A stretch of DNA of 64,000 nt, taken from Flagellimonas taeanensis (GTDB taxonomy: Bacteria; Bacteroidota; Bacteroidia; Flavobacteriales; Flavobacteriaceae). The position numbers were made by a program, and so were the translations under genes. Numbering within the stretch: the first letter of the stretch is position 1; each line of letters opens with the position of its first letter. Shown piece after piece: positions 1-9,253 of the stretch. The notes under the pieces were generated by a model. The model was given only the letters and a program-made list of their open reading frames with translations, ran no database searches and was not told where the DNA came from. The stretch is from positions 62,001-126,000 of the forward strand of contig NZ_QXFO01000005.1 of the NCBI RefSeq assembly GCF_003584105.1. Reading direction: 5' to 3'.

Positions 1-369
1 GGCAGCGAACTTGAATGTGGGGATGTCCACTTCAAACTCTTCGGCATTGGTAAAATTCACCATGTGGTAGTGGCCCTTCATGGCCCCAATGGGCGATGCC
101 AACAAGCAACCTGAGCTATAGGTGTGGGATTTTCCGGGTTTTATGACGGGTTTCCTGCCGATCACGCCCTCGCCATCCACCGTTTCGAGGTCCTTTAGGG
201 CATCAAAAATGTCCCAGTGCCTTGCGGTGAGCTGCACCGTGTCCTTGCTTAGGTTCTCTATGGTAATGGTGTACCCGAAAGCATAGTGCATCCTATAGTT
301 TTTGAAGAAAGTACCCTCAAAACTGGTCTGCACAGATACCTTTATCCCTTTGGTGACTTGAGTGAACAT
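1..369 (-). CDS. apaG: ApaG domain protein, 3' end outside the window
   Basis: The ATG is at 369 and 123 codons are visible; the family is about 125-128 aa, so only the last few residues are missing. The translation reads MFTQVTKGIKVSVQTSFEG and continues as a single compact beta-sandwich domain with the family's glycine-rich GEGVIGRKPVIKPG and SSGCLLASPIGAMKG segments. There is no signal peptide, so it is cytosolic. ApaG proteins have a fibronectin III-like fold; mutants in enterobacteria affect Co2+/Mg2+ phenotypes, but the biochemical role is unsettled. Its start lies 3 nt after the stop codon of the DUF3667 gene, so the two are probably co-transcribed. Confidence 0.9.
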   Translation of the reverse strand, partial: MFTQVTKGIKVSVQTSFEGTFFKNYRMHYAFGYTITIENLSKDTVQLTARHWDIFDALKDLETVDGEGVIGRKPVIKPGKSHTYSSGCLLASPIGAMKGHYHMVNFTNAEEFEVDIPTFKFAA

Positions 370-372
370 ATG

Positions 373-1623
373 TTAGTTATAGATAAAAACGCTTCCTGTG
401 AACAACAACAACGCCATGAAGAATGCCAATATCATGAATGTAGTGTTCAGAAAGAGATATTTCACAATAGTTTTAAACCTTCCCTGTCCATAAAACCGGC
501 GCATTGCTTTGTACAGATAAATACTGAAAACCAATACAAAAAACCATGCACTCGATATATTGAAAGCCATGTCGATCAGCAGGCTAAGGATGAGCAAGAT
601 AAACAACAATGACTGATTGTGGAAACTAAAAATAAGATGATCGGTGTAGGTGTATTTTTTTCTGATGTACACCAGCCAAATGAAGACGGTGAACAGCGGC
701 ATGAAGAAGAAAACGACGAACGGCAGCTTGGATATGGTATTCTTCAGGAAGATGCTCGGCCGCTGTAAGATGGTCAAAAAATTATTGGAGGAATTGAAGG
801 CCATTTTGTTGGAGATGGTACTTTCAATAGTGTACTTCTCTTTGGCTTGGTCAAAGGAGAACAAGGTGTCCTTTTTGATCATGTGCACAAAAAACTCCAC
901 TTTGTCCGAAAAGGCATCCATGCCCTTTCCCTTGCTGATGCTGTCAAAATAATAGGAAGGGTTTGCCTCCATCAACGAATCCTTGTTCACCTTTGGTTTT
1001 TGGTTGTTCAAATGGGAAAGCGAATCCAACATACTGAAAGAGCGTGCTACTTCGGGGTCGGAGTTCCGTATCGAATCGAACTTTTTCAGCCCAAAAGTGA
1101 AATTGGAGTTGGACTGTTCCATGGAATCGAGGGATTTCAATACGTTCTCGGCCTGTTGTTTCAACTTTACACTGTCCACCGCGACGTCGCCTGATTTTAC
1201 ATTATAGGAAACGGGAGAACCCCCTGTAATGTTCCCGTCGAAAGATTTGGCGGCCTTGTCGAGGTCTGAAAATTGATTGTCGAAGGTGAACATCAAAAAA
1301 TAGATGAAGGCCAAGCTCAATAAAAAACGAAAGGGGTTGGTGTAGGTGACCCTTTTTCCATTGATGTAGTCCCTTGTGATGTTCCCAGGCCTCAACAGCA
1401 GTGTGGAAAGTGTTTTGAACAGCTTGGAATCATAATTGAACAGGCTGGACATGAACTCGTCAAAAAAGTCCTTCAGGGTCAATTTTTTGGTGCTGTTGGC
1501 CTGTGAGCAACTAGGGCAGTACCTGTCGCTCATGTCCAATGGATGGCCACAGTTCAGGCATTCAACGCCCCGGAACCTGAGTTCGTACCGGCCTTTGCTG
1601 ATCAAACTGCCTTTTTTTTCCAT
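373..1623 (-). CDS. DUF3667 domain membrane protein with N-terminal zinc ribbon
   Basis: The 416-aa protein begins with a short zinc ribbon, C-x2-C and C-x2-C at about residues 22-40 (CLNCGH and CPSCSQ), followed by the DUF3667 core KKLTLKDFFDEFMSSLFNYDSK and the conserved RPGN...YINGKR...NPFRFLL stretch leading into a first membrane segment (about 97-113). A long hydrophilic region follows (about 115-300, including many Ser/Asp/Lys), then four hydrophobic segments at the C-terminus. The family is widespread in Bacteroidota and has no assigned function. It lies in the same direction as apaG, 3 nt away. Confidence 0.85.
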   Translation of the reverse strand: MEKKGSLISKGRYELRFRGVECLNCGHPLDMSDRYCPSCSQANSTKKLTLKDFFDEFMSSLFNYDSKLFKTLSTLLLRPGNITRDYINGKRVTYTNPFRFLLSLAFIYFLMFTFDNQFSDLDKAAKSFDGNITGGSPVSYNVKSGDVAVDSVKLKQQAENVLKSLDSMEQSNSNFTFGLKKFDSIRNSDPEVARSFSMLDSLSHLNNQKPKVNKDSLMEANPSYYFDSISKGKGMDAFSDKVEFFVHMIKKDTLFSFDQAKEKYTIESTISNKMAFNSSNNFLTILQRPSIFLKNTISKLPFVVFFFMPLFTVFIWLVYIRKKYTYTDHLIFSFHNQSLLFILLILSLLIDMAFNISSAWFFVLVFSIYLYKAMRRFYGQGRFKTIVKYLFLNTTFMILAFFMALLLFTGSVFIYN

Positions 1624-1659
1624 GCGTGGTTTGTGGTTGGGTTATGGGACTAAAGATAA

Positions 1660-2904
1660 TTAATTGCTGATAGTTGCGGAATTGACAGAGCCTATACCTA
1701 TTATACTGTCATACATGTCGCCAAAATCCCTGTAATAGACCAAAATCAAATAATTGTTTTCGGTAAAGTGGAAATTGCCGCCCACAAAGTTGGGTTCCAC
1801 AGTGCCGTCCTGGCGTTCCACCTCATACCTGAAATTGTAAAAACCCTGTTTCATCATCAATGTCAGTTCAAACTTGCCACTTTCGTCGTTGTAGGTCATT
1901 TTATTTTCCTCCTCTAGGGCGTAGTTGTTGAACTTCCCCGTCACATAGACGTTGTCCAGTCCAATTTGGGCGGAGTAAGGCAGGCTAAAGTGTACCTTGG
2001 AATATTCAGCCTCCCTGGAAACATCCTCGCCCTGCAAGGTGCGTACCACAAAATCGCCATTGATGTCAGGGAAGTATGTGTAAGGTCTATCATAGCGATA
2101 TTCGTTGGTGAACAGGTAGTGGTTATAGACCTGTCCCATTTCTATCCTTGATATGGCAAAGGTGGGGGAGCGAAGGTCCTTCGTGTCAAAATTCAGGAAT
2201 TCATTGCCCCCAAAGAAAGCGGTTTCCTTATCATATTTATAGACCAGTTCCGTGCCGATGGTAAACTGGGGCTTTATGTTGAAGAGGGCCGTGGGCCAAA
2301 AATGGTTTTGGAGAATGGCCACCTTTATTTCGTTTTTGGGGTTCACCACCGGAAAGCCTCCCGTGTTGATGGTAAACTGCACCACTTGTTTTTCGTTCAA
2401 AAAGTTGAAGTCCCTCGAGCGTTTGACCATGCCAGCGACCGTAACGACATCGCGGTACACCACGAACCTTCTGGAAAATTGGAGGTCCCCATAGCTGTTG
2501 TGGATTTGGAGCACATAATTGCCCGTGACCTTGAGGTCCACATTCTCGTTTGGAATGGTCAGTCGGTAGTTGGAGTAGGGCTGTAACGTTGTGTAACTAT
2601 TTTCGTAGTCGATGATACGTTGGTTGTCGGCACCCGACAGGTATTGTGATTTCAACAATTGGGATGGTGTCCAATCGTAATCGCAGTGTATGATCGTGTA
2701 ATAATAGTCCTGTTCGCTTGCAGTAAGATCATCAAACTCCAAGGTCATGGATTCCCCCAATTGTACAACCGGGAACTGATCCTCGGTGGGACCCTTGAAA
2801 ATGATGGTCTTGATGTTCTCGGGAGGGTTTACCTCGTCCTGCACTTGGGCAAAAATGCCGTGCACAAAAAAAAGCAGGAAAAATAGTTTGATCAAAAAGC
2901 GCAT
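1660..2904 (-). CDS. Type IX secretion system plug protein (DUF5103)
   Basis: The 414-aa protein has a signal peptide (MRFLIKLFFLLFFVHGIFAQ) and the family hallmarks near the N-terminus: a VQLGESMTLEFDDL strand, then YYYTIIHCDYDWTPSQL, followed by beta-rich domains to the C-terminus. This family, formerly DUF5103 and now called T9SS plug, contains the protein seen blocking the periplasmic end of the giant SprA channel in Flavobacterium johnsoniae. Its role here is inferred from that homology: it would be periplasmic and close the translocon between export events. It reads away from the nqr operon, sharing a 151-bp divergent promoter region. Confidence 0.88.
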   Translation of the reverse strand: MRFLIKLFFLLFFVHGIFAQVQDEVNPPENIKTIIFKGPTEDQFPVVQLGESMTLEFDDLTASEQDYYYTIIHCDYDWTPSQLLKSQYLSGADNQRIIDYENSYTTLQPYSNYRLTIPNENVDLKVTGNYVLQIHNSYGDLQFSRRFVVYRDVVTVAGMVKRSRDFNFLNEKQVVQFTINTGGFPVVNPKNEIKVAILQNHFWPTALFNIKPQFTIGTELVYKYDKETAFFGGNEFLNFDTKDLRSPTFAISRIEMGQVYNHYLFTNEYRYDRPYTYFPDINGDFVVRTLQGEDVSREAEYSKVHFSLPYSAQIGLDNVYVTGKFNNYALEEENKMTYNDESGKFELTLMMKQGFYNFRYEVERQDGTVEPNFVGGNFHFTENNYLILVYYRDFGDMYDSIIGIGSVNSATISN

Positions 2905-2993
2905 TTAGGGCCATAATTTTGGGTAAAGTTAAACAAAAAGTGGGTCTGGGGAATTTAGCTCGATATAATCCCATTTTTATGGACAATTATTAT

Positions 2994-3028
2994 GAAAACA
3001 ATCCTTTAAGTACTAAATTTGCGACCGA
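2994..3028 (+). promoter_or_regulatory. Bacteroidota-type promoter of the nqr operon
   Basis: A perfect -7 box TAAATTTG (consensus TAnnTTTG) lies at 3014-3021. Exactly 19 nt upstream is TATG at 2991-2994, one mismatch from the -33 box TTTG. The predicted start of transcription, about 3027, gives a leader of roughly 28 nt before the nqrA ATG at 3056. This is pattern matching only. Confidence 0.55.
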
Positions 3029-3055
3029 TTTTGATAACAAAAGGTCTACAACAAT

Positions 3056-4408
3056 ATGTCTAAAGACATCCGGATTCGAAAGGGGTTGGATATCAACCTC
3101 GTCGGGGCAGCAGAGCAGACTACTTCCAAAGCCGTTACTAGTAACGTTTATGCCCTAAACCTAGATGATTTCCACGGAATCACTCCAAAAATGTTGTTGA
3201 AACAAGGGGAAGAAGTGAAAGCGGGCGAACCCCTCTTTTACAACAAGAACAAAGAAGAAATGCACTTTGTTTCCCCTGTGAGCGGTGAATTGGTGGAGAT
3301 TGTACGTGGTGCAAGGAGAAAGATTTTAACCCTTAAGATCCTTGCGGACAAAACGCAGGATTATGTGGTCAACAAAGTGCCCGATCTGGACACTGCCGAA
3401 GCTCCTGCCATCAAGAGCTTTTTATTGCAGTGTGGCGGTTGGCCGTTCATAAAGCAGCGCCCCTACGATGTCATTGCCGATCCGGACGTGACCCCTAAGG
3501 CCATCTTTATCTCAGCCTATGCAACGGCTCCTTTGGCGGCCGATGTGGATTATGTGCTGAAGGACAAGGAGCAGGAACTCCAGGTGGCGGTCACTGCCTT
3601 GGGCAAGTTGACGCCTGGGAAGATACACGTGTCCGTGGGAAGGTCCAATAGGTCTCCTTTCATGGATATCAAAGGGATTGAGATACACAAGGTGTCAGGG
3701 CCCCATCCATCTGGGTTGGTGGGTACACAGATCAACCAGATCGACCCCGTCAACAAAGGAGAGGTGGTATGGACCATATCCCCCCAGGATTTGTTGATTC
3801 TGGGTGAACTGCTCTTGACAGGGAAGTTCAATGCGGAAAGGACCATTGCCCTTGCAGGGTCCATCATCAAATCCCCTAAATACTACACGACCAAGATTGG
3901 TGCCGAAATTTCCACCTTTTTGTATGCCAGTGGGGTGAAGGAGGATAGGTTCAGGTTGATCAATGGGGATGTGTTGACTGGCAAAAAGACCCATACTGAA
4001 GGCCATTTGGGATTCTATAACAACACGGTTACCGCTATACCAGAGGGTGATGATTATGACCTGTTTGGATGGAACAAGCCGATTTTCAATAAAGTTTCGA
4101 CCACTAGGGCCTTGACGTTCTCTTGGTTACAGCCCAAAAAGAAATATGACCTGAACACCAATACCAATGGTGAGCATAGGGCTTTTGTGGTAACAGGCCA
4201 GTACGAAGAGGTATTTCCTATGGATATTTATCCTCTTCAGCTGCTAAAGGCCTGTATGGTGAAGGATTTGGACGAGATGGAACAATTGGGACTTTATGAA
4301 GTGGCTCCCGAGGATTTCTCGTTGACCGAATTTATCTGCATATCAAAACAACCGCACCAACAAATAATCAGGGAAGGCTTGGATTTGTTGCAAAAAGAAC
4401 TTGGATAA
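3056..4408 (+). CDS. nqrA: Na+-translocating NADH:quinone reductase subunit A
   Basis: The 450-aa sequence matches the full length of NqrA, with the N-terminal signature RIRKGLDINLVGAAEQ, the KGSVxxxx-like HFVSPVSGELVEIVRGARRK barrel-sandwich segment and the conserved GPHPSGLVGTQINQIDPV stretch at about residue 215. NqrA is a peripheral cytoplasmic subunit of the Na+-pumping complex that oxidises NADH and reduces quinone. It is the first gene of nqrABCDEF; the stop overlaps the region just before the nqrB start. No signal peptide or membrane segment is present, as expected. Confidence 0.97.
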   Translation: MSKDIRIRKGLDINLVGAAEQTTSKAVTSNVYALNLDDFHGITPKMLLKQGEEVKAGEPLFYNKNKEEMHFVSPVSGELVEIVRGARRKILTLKILADKTQDYVVNKVPDLDTAEAPAIKSFLLQCGGWPFIKQRPYDVIADPDVTPKAIFISAYATAPLAADVDYVLKDKEQELQVAVTALGKLTPGKIHVSVGRSNRSPFMDIKGIEIHKVSGPHPSGLVGTQINQIDPVNKGEVVWTISPQDLLILGELLLTGKFNAERTIALAGSIIKSPKYYTTKIGAEISTFLYASGVKEDRFRLINGDVLTGKKTHTEGHLGFYNNTVTAIPEGDDYDLFGWNKPIFNKVSTTRALTFSWLQPKKKYDLNTNTNGEHRAFVVTGQYEEVFPMDIYPLQLLKACMVKDLDEMEQLGLYEVAPEDFSLTEFICISKQPHQQIIREGLDLLQKELG

Positions 4409-4409
4409 T

Positions 4410-5666
4410 ATGGGCATGAAAGAAAAATTACATCAGCTTAAGTTAAAGTATCAGGGAAAAAAGATGGCGCCAGCCTTCAACGCCCTGCATACCTTTCTTT
4501 ATACACCGAACGAGACCACGCACAGTGGCGGACACGTTCGGGCGGCCGACGATTTGAAGCGTACCATGAACACCGTGATCATGGCCTTGGTGCCCTGTTT
4601 GTTGTTCGGTATGTTCAATGCGGGATATCAGCATTACTCGGCCATCAACGGATTTCCTGAAAATTTTGACCTTTTTGAGCATTTCTTGACATGGGACAAC
4701 TTCTGGTTGGGATTGGTCACCGTACTTCCTTTGGTGATCGTGTCCTACGGTGTGGGTCTTGCCATTGAATTCTTGTTTGCCGTGATCAAAGGTCACGAAG
4801 TGGAAGAAGGGTATTTGGTGACCGGAATGTTGGTGCCATTGATCGTACCCGTTGACACCCCACTTTGGATGTTGGCGATTGCCGTAGCATTCGGTGTAGT
4901 GATTGGAAAAGAAGTGTTCGGGGGTACGGGGATGAACATCCTCAACCCGGCATTGACCATTCGTGCCTTTTTGTTCTTTGCCTATCCAACATGGATGAGT
5001 GGGGATAAGGTTTGGGTACACGGAGCCGTGGATAGGGCCGGTACGGCGGATGCCATTTCCGGGGAGACCGTATTGGGCTTCTTGGCACAAGGAAACGCTT
5101 CGGAAATTAGCTATACCCTTTCGGATATGTTCTATGGATTCATTCCTGGGTCTGTTGGGGAAACCTCCAAGTTGTTGATCCTTTTAGGTGCCTTGTTCCT
5201 GATTTTTTCAAAAATAGCATCATGGCGTATCATGGTAAGTGCCGTCATCGGGGCTTTGACCATGGGATTGATCTTCAATGGTGTCGTGGAAGCAGGTTGG
5301 TTGCCCGAATACAGCAAGTTCTACACATTGATGAGCTTTGAATTCTGGAAACACCTGCTGGTAGGCGGATTGGCCTTTGGTATCGTGTTCATGGCCACGG
5401 ATCCCGTGACCGGATCGCAGACCAATAGGGGCAAATGGTTCTATGGATTCTTCATTGGGCTCCTGTCCGTAATGATCAGGGTGTTCAATCCAGGATATCC
5501 CGAAGGTGTTTTCTTGGCGATATTGCTGATGAACGTGTTCGCGCCGACCATTGACCACTATGTGGTACGGGGCAACATCAAAAAGAGATTGAAACGGTTG
5601 AAGACAGCCACCATATATCCAAAAACTTCGGATGAGGTTGATTCATTAAAAACGGAAACAGCTTAA
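4410..5666 (+). CDS. nqrB: Na+-translocating NADH:quinone reductase subunit B
   Basis: NqrB is an integral membrane subunit carrying a covalent FMN and riboflavin and forming part of the Na+ path. The motif SGETVL contains Thr220, the residue expected to be linked to FMN by the ApbE enzyme encoded at 9617. About ten hydrophobic helices are visible. A TTG at 4401 is in frame but overlaps nqrA; the ATG at 4410, 1 nt after the nqrA stop, gives a start MGMKEKLHQL that suits the family better. The predicted protein is 418 aa. Confidence 0.96.
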   Translation: MGMKEKLHQLKLKYQGKKMAPAFNALHTFLYTPNETTHSGGHVRAADDLKRTMNTVIMALVPCLLFGMFNAGYQHYSAINGFPENFDLFEHFLTWDNFWLGLVTVLPLVIVSYGVGLAIEFLFAVIKGHEVEEGYLVTGMLVPLIVPVDTPLWMLAIAVAFGVVIGKEVFGGTGMNILNPALTIRAFLFFAYPTWMSGDKVWVHGAVDRAGTADAISGETVLGFLAQGNASEISYTLSDMFYGFIPGSVGETSKLLILLGALFLIFSKIASWRIMVSAVIGALTMGLIFNGVVEAGWLPEYSKFYTLMSFEFWKHLLVGGLAFGIVFMATDPVTGSQTNRGKWFYGFFIGLLSVMIRVFNPGYPEGVFLAILLMNVFAPTIDHYVVRGNIKKRLKRLKTATIYPKTSDEVDSLKTETA

Positions 5667-5671
5667 GTATT

Positions 5672-6421
5672 ATGGCCATCAACACAGAAAAAAATAGCTA
5701 TACCGTAATTTTTGCGGTAATCATGGTAGTCATTGTGGGTTCTGTCCTAGCTTTCTTCGCATCGGGTCTTAAACCAAAGATCGACGAGAACGTGCGTTTT
5801 GAAAAGCAGCAGAACATCCTGTATGCCATGGGTGTCAATAACAATGAAGGAGAGGGCAGCGTTGATTTCATTCCTACTACCGAAGTGGAAGCCGAATTTG
5901 CCAAGTATATCAAAAAACAATTGGTCGTGGTAGGTTCCGAAGCAAAGGAAAAAGATAACGCCTACTTGATCGATGTCCAGAAGGAGCTCGCCAAGGTGAA
6001 AAACGGGCAAAGTGCCGAACTGCCCTTGCTTGTCGGGGAAAAGGATGGTAAGGAATATTACATCATTCCTATGTACGGCAAAGGACTTTGGGATGCTATC
6101 TGGGGCTTTATGTCCGTGGACTCGAACATGAAGGTGCAAGGAGTATACTTTGACCATAGAGGGGAGACCCCCGGATTGGGAGCCAATATCAAGCAGCGCT
6201 TCTTTATGGACGATTTTGAAGGGGAAACCGTTTTGGATGGGAACAGCTACGTAGGTGTGGCAGTTGCCAAAGGAAACAACGATCCTTTGAACAACGACAA
6301 AGAGGACAACCAAGTGGATGCTTTGGCAGGGGCCACCATTACAGGAAATGGAGTGACCGCCATGATCAAAGAAAGCCTGAAGCTTTACAAACCTTATTTA
6401 GAAACTATTAGAACCAAGTAA
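5672..6421 (+). CDS. nqrC: Na+-translocating NADH:quinone reductase subunit C
   Basis: The 249-aa protein has one N-terminal membrane helix (about residues 9-29) and a periplasmic FMN-binding domain. The flavinylation motif VDALAGATITG is intact, with Thr222 as the probable FMN attachment site (D-x-x-[SA]-G-A-T). The GETPGLGANI segment of the FMN-binding fold is also present. It lies 5 nt after nqrB and 1 nt before nqrD, within one transcription unit. Confidence 0.97.
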   Translation: MAINTEKNSYTVIFAVIMVVIVGSVLAFFASGLKPKIDENVRFEKQQNILYAMGVNNNEGEGSVDFIPTTEVEAEFAKYIKKQLVVVGSEAKEKDNAYLIDVQKELAKVKNGQSAELPLLVGEKDGKEYYIIPMYGKGLWDAIWGFMSVDSNMKVQGVYFDHRGETPGLGANIKQRFFMDDFEGETVLDGNSYVGVAVAKGNNDPLNNDKEDNQVDALAGATITGNGVTAMIKESLKLYKPYLETIRTK

Positions 6422-6422
6422 T

Positions 6423-7070
6423 ATGGCGCTACTATCAAAAAAAGATGCGAATCTGATATTGGATCCCTTGGCGGACAACAACCCTATCACCATTCAAGTA
6501 TTGGGTATCTGCTCCGCTTTGGCAATTACCGCCGAGCTCAAGGCTTCCGTGGTAATGGCAATATCCGTAATGTTTGTCCTTGCCATGGGGAATGTGGTCA
6601 TCTCATTGATGCGTAACATTATCCCGTCAAAAATCAGGATCATTGTGCAATTGGTGGTTGTGGCCACCTTGGTGATCATTGTGGACCAAGTGCTCAAAGC
6701 CTTTGCCTACGAGCTCAGCAAGACCCTATCGGTCTTTGTGGGGCTTATCATCACCAACTGTATCATCATGGGGCGTTTTGAGGCCTTTGCCTTGGGTAAC
6801 GGGCCATGGAAATCTTTCTTGGATGGTATAGGAAACGCGGCAGGATACGGTATCATACTGGTCATTGTCGGATTTTTCAGGGAACTTTTGGGTTCTGGGA
6901 CCCTGTTTGGGTTCAAGGTACTTGGAGATCCCGTGACAAAGACGGGCCTATATTCCATCGGGTACGAGAACAATGGTTTCATGATCATCCCGCCGGCTGC
7001 ATTGATCGTAGTGGGCATCATCATCTGGGTACAACGTTCCAGAAACAGGTCATTAATAGAAGAAGCATAA
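6423..7070 (+). CDS. nqrD: Na+-translocating NADH:quinone reductase subunit D
   Basis: The 215-aa hydrophobic protein has six predicted helices and the NqrD/RnfE pattern: NPITIQVLGICSALAIT at the N-terminus and LIITNCIIMGRFEAFA, with the conserved cysteine of the NC motif that in solved structures helps ligate the intramembrane Fe-S centre shared with NqrE. It is paralogous to NqrE, and both are full length for the family. Confidence 0.97.
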   Translation: MALLSKKDANLILDPLADNNPITIQVLGICSALAITAELKASVVMAISVMFVLAMGNVVISLMRNIIPSKIRIIVQLVVVATLVIIVDQVLKAFAYELSKTLSVFVGLIITNCIIMGRFEAFALGNGPWKSFLDGIGNAAGYGIILVIVGFFRELLGSGTLFGFKVLGDPVTKTGLYSIGYENNGFMIIPPAALIVVGIIIWVQRSRNRSLIEEA

Positions 7071-7081
7071 ACTGAGGAAAC

Positions 7082-7825
7082 ATGATAGAGCATTTAGAAC
7101 TTTTTTTCAAGTCGATCTTCATAGACAACATGGTGTTCGCGGTTTTTTTGGGAATGTGTTCCTATTTGGCCGTGTCCAAGAAAGTGTCCACTGCCGTAGG
7201 CTTGGGGGCCGCCGTAATATTCGTTTTGGGTGTTACCGTGCCGCTCAACTGGTTGCTGGACCAATATTTACTGAAGGATGGGGCCTTGGTTTGGTTAGGG
7301 CCTGAGTATGCCGATTACAACCTCAGCTTCCTTTCGTTCATCCTTTTCATCGCCACTATTGCCACCATGGTGCAATTGGTGGAGATTGTGGTCGAAAAAT
7401 TTTCACCTTCCCTATACAACTCATTGGGTATTTTCTTGCCCCTGATCGCTGTGAACTGTGCCATTTTGGGAGGTTCCCTGTTCATGCAGGCCCGTGAGAT
7501 CCCGAACTTGGGATTGGCACTGAATTATGGGGTGAGCTCAGGGATAGGATGGTTCTTGGCCATTTTGGCCATTGCTGCCATTCGTGAAAAAATCAGATAT
7601 TCCAATGTGCCCGCACCATTGCGTGGCCTAGGGATTACCTTTATCATTACGGGGTTGATGGGTATTGGTTTCCAGAGTTTTGGAGGAATGCTCACAGGTG
7701 ACAATGAACCGCCTGAAGAGCCTACTGCGACCACTACCGTGGAGGCCAAAGAAGAAAAAGAGATCAAAAAGGAACTGGAGGACGAAGAAAAAACAGTCTC
7801 CTATAACGAAGTTATAAACAAGTAA
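7082..7825 (+). CDS. nqrE: Na+-translocating NADH:quinone reductase subunit E with charged C-terminal tail
   Basis: The core of about 200 aa is a normal NqrE: six helices, the Fe-S cysteine regions AVFLGMCSYLAVS and LIAVNCAILGGSLF, and the helix-ending GLGITFIITGLMGIGFQSF. The protein then continues for about 40 residues of Pro/Glu/Lys-rich sequence (residues about 207-247) that Vibrio NqrE lacks. The tail should lie outside the membrane; its function is unknown. It is 11 nt downstream of nqrD and 2 nt upstream of nqrF. Confidence 0.95.
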   Translation: MIEHLELFFKSIFIDNMVFAVFLGMCSYLAVSKKVSTAVGLGAAVIFVLGVTVPLNWLLDQYLLKDGALVWLGPEYADYNLSFLSFILFIATIATMVQLVEIVVEKFSPSLYNSLGIFLPLIAVNCAILGGSLFMQAREIPNLGLALNYGVSSGIGWFLAILAIAAIREKIRYSNVPAPLRGLGITFIITGLMGIGFQSFGGMLTGDNEPPEEPTATTTVEAKEEKEIKKELEDEEKTVSYNEVINK

Positions 7826-7827
7826 AG

Positions 7828-9138
7828 ATGATTTTAGCCGCAAGTACCGGAGGTACCATTCTGATTACCGTAGTAGCCTTTTTGGTTTTGTTGTTGTTGT
7901 TGGTGGCATTGTTGCTTTTTACAAAAGAAAAATTGTCCCCTTCAGGTCCTGTTACCATCACCATCAACGGTGAGAAAAAGATAGAGGTAGGGTCAGGAAG
8001 TTCGCTTCTTTCCACCTTGGGGAACCAAAAAATATTCCTGCCTTCCGCTTGTGGAGGGGGTGGAACCTGTATCCAATGTGAATGCCATGTGCTATCGGGC
8101 GGAGGTGAGGCATTGCCTACCGAAACCCCCCATTTCTCGAAAAAGGAATTGCAACACGGGGCGAGATTGGCCTGTCAGGTGAAGGTAAAACAGGATATGG
8201 AGATTACCATTCCTGAAGAGGTCTTTGGAATCAAAAAATGGAATGCCAAAGTGGTCAGGAACTATAATGTGGCCTCTTTCATCAAGGAGTTTGTGGTGGA
8301 GATTCCCGAAGAAATGAACTATAAGGCAGGGGGCTACATCCAGATCGAGATACCCCCATGTGAGGTGAAATATTCGGATATCGATATTACGGCCCACCCA
8401 GAGGAACATGAAACCCCGGACAAGTTCAAGAATGAATGGGACAAGTTCAATCTATGGCCCTTGGTCATGAAGAATCCGGAAACTGTGGAGCGGGCCTATT
8501 CCATGGCCTCTTACCCTGCCGAAGGAAGGGAAATCATGTTGAACGTACGTATCGCGACACCGCCATGGGACCGGTCCAAAAATGGGTGGATGGATGTCAA
8601 CCCCGGAATCGCTTCCTCTTATATCTTTGGGTTGAAGCCAGGCGACCCCGTGGTGATTTCAGGTCCGTTCGGTGAGTTCTTCATCAACGAATCCGAAGCC
8701 GAAATGCTCTATGTTGGTGGTGGGGCCGGAATGGCGCCGATGCGTTCACATTTGTACCATCTGTTCAAGACTCTACGGACTAATAGAAAAGTGACCTATT
8801 GGTATGGTGGACGTTCCAAGAGGGAGTTGTTCTATATTGACCACTTCAAGAAATTGGAAAATGAATTTCCGAACTTTAAGTTCTACATGGCACTTTCCGA
8901 GCCTTTGGAAGAGGACAACTGGAAAGTAAAGAAAGACATCAATGATGAGGCAGGTGATGGTTTTGTTGGGTTCATCCACAATTGTGTTATCGAAAATTAT
9001 TTGAATCACCATGAGACTCCCGAAGATATTGAGCTCTATTTCTGTGGACCACCCTTGATGAACAAGGCGGTAGAGAAAATGGGCCAGGATTTTGGTATTC
9101 CAGATGAGAATATCAGGTTCGATGACTTTGGAGGATAG
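7828..9138 (+). CDS. nqrF: Na+-translocating NADH:quinone reductase subunit F
   Basis: NqrF is the electron-input subunit, oxidising NADH through FAD and a 2Fe-2S cluster. The 436-aa sequence shows an N-terminal membrane helix (about 7-31), a ferredoxin domain with cluster ligands Cys75, Cys81, Cys84 and Cys116 (C-x5-C-x2-C...C), the FAD motif RAYSMAS, the NADH-binding GGAGMAPMRSH and a C-terminal YFCGPPLM. All catalytic elements are intact. It is the last canonical nqr gene and is followed by two hairpins. Confidence 0.97.
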   Translation: MILAASTGGTILITVVAFLVLLLLLVALLLFTKEKLSPSGPVTITINGEKKIEVGSGSSLLSTLGNQKIFLPSACGGGGTCIQCECHVLSGGGEALPTETPHFSKKELQHGARLACQVKVKQDMEITIPEEVFGIKKWNAKVVRNYNVASFIKEFVVEIPEEMNYKAGGYIQIEIPPCEVKYSDIDITAHPEEHETPDKFKNEWDKFNLWPLVMKNPETVERAYSMASYPAEGREIMLNVRIATPPWDRSKNGWMDVNPGIASSYIFGLKPGDPVVISGPFGEFFINESEAEMLYVGGGAGMAPMRSHLYHLFKTLRTNRKVTYWYGGRSKRELFYIDHFKKLENEFPNFKFYMALSEPLEEDNWKVKKDINDEAGDGFVGFIHNCVIENYLNHHETPEDIELYFCGPPLMNKAVEKMGQDFGIPDENIRFDDFGG

Positions 9139-9170
9139 ACCAAAAGTTGAAAACTTGACCTCAAACACTT

Positions 9171-9192
9171 GCCCCGAAATTGGTTTCGGGGC
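9171..9192 (+). repeat. Perfect 9-bp stem-loop after nqrF
   Basis: GCCCCGAAA (9171-9179) pairs with TTTCGGGGC (9184-9192) around a 4-nt loop. There is no T-tract behind it. It may protect the 3' end of the nqrABCDEF message or act with the terminator that follows. Confidence 0.6.
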
Positions 9193-9221
9193 GGTCAACG
9201 AGGGGAATATATAAAAACCGA

Positions 9222-9246
9222 CCGATGCCCAAAGCATCGGTTTTTT
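9222..9246 (+). terminator. Rho-independent terminator between nqrF and the orphan gene
   Basis: CCGATGC (9222-9228) pairs with GCATCGG (9234-9240) over a 5-nt loop and is followed by six T residues; the preceding A-run could extend the stem. It ends 7 nt before the ATG at 9254, so the orphan gene and apbE must be transcribed by read-through or from a promoter I cannot see. Confidence 0.75.
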
Positions 9247-9253
9247 GTTACTT

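Noticed and set aside
9245..9253. TTG start for the orphan between nqrF and apbE
   Set aside because: It lies in the T-run of the terminator and adds only three residues; the ATG at 9254 is more likely.
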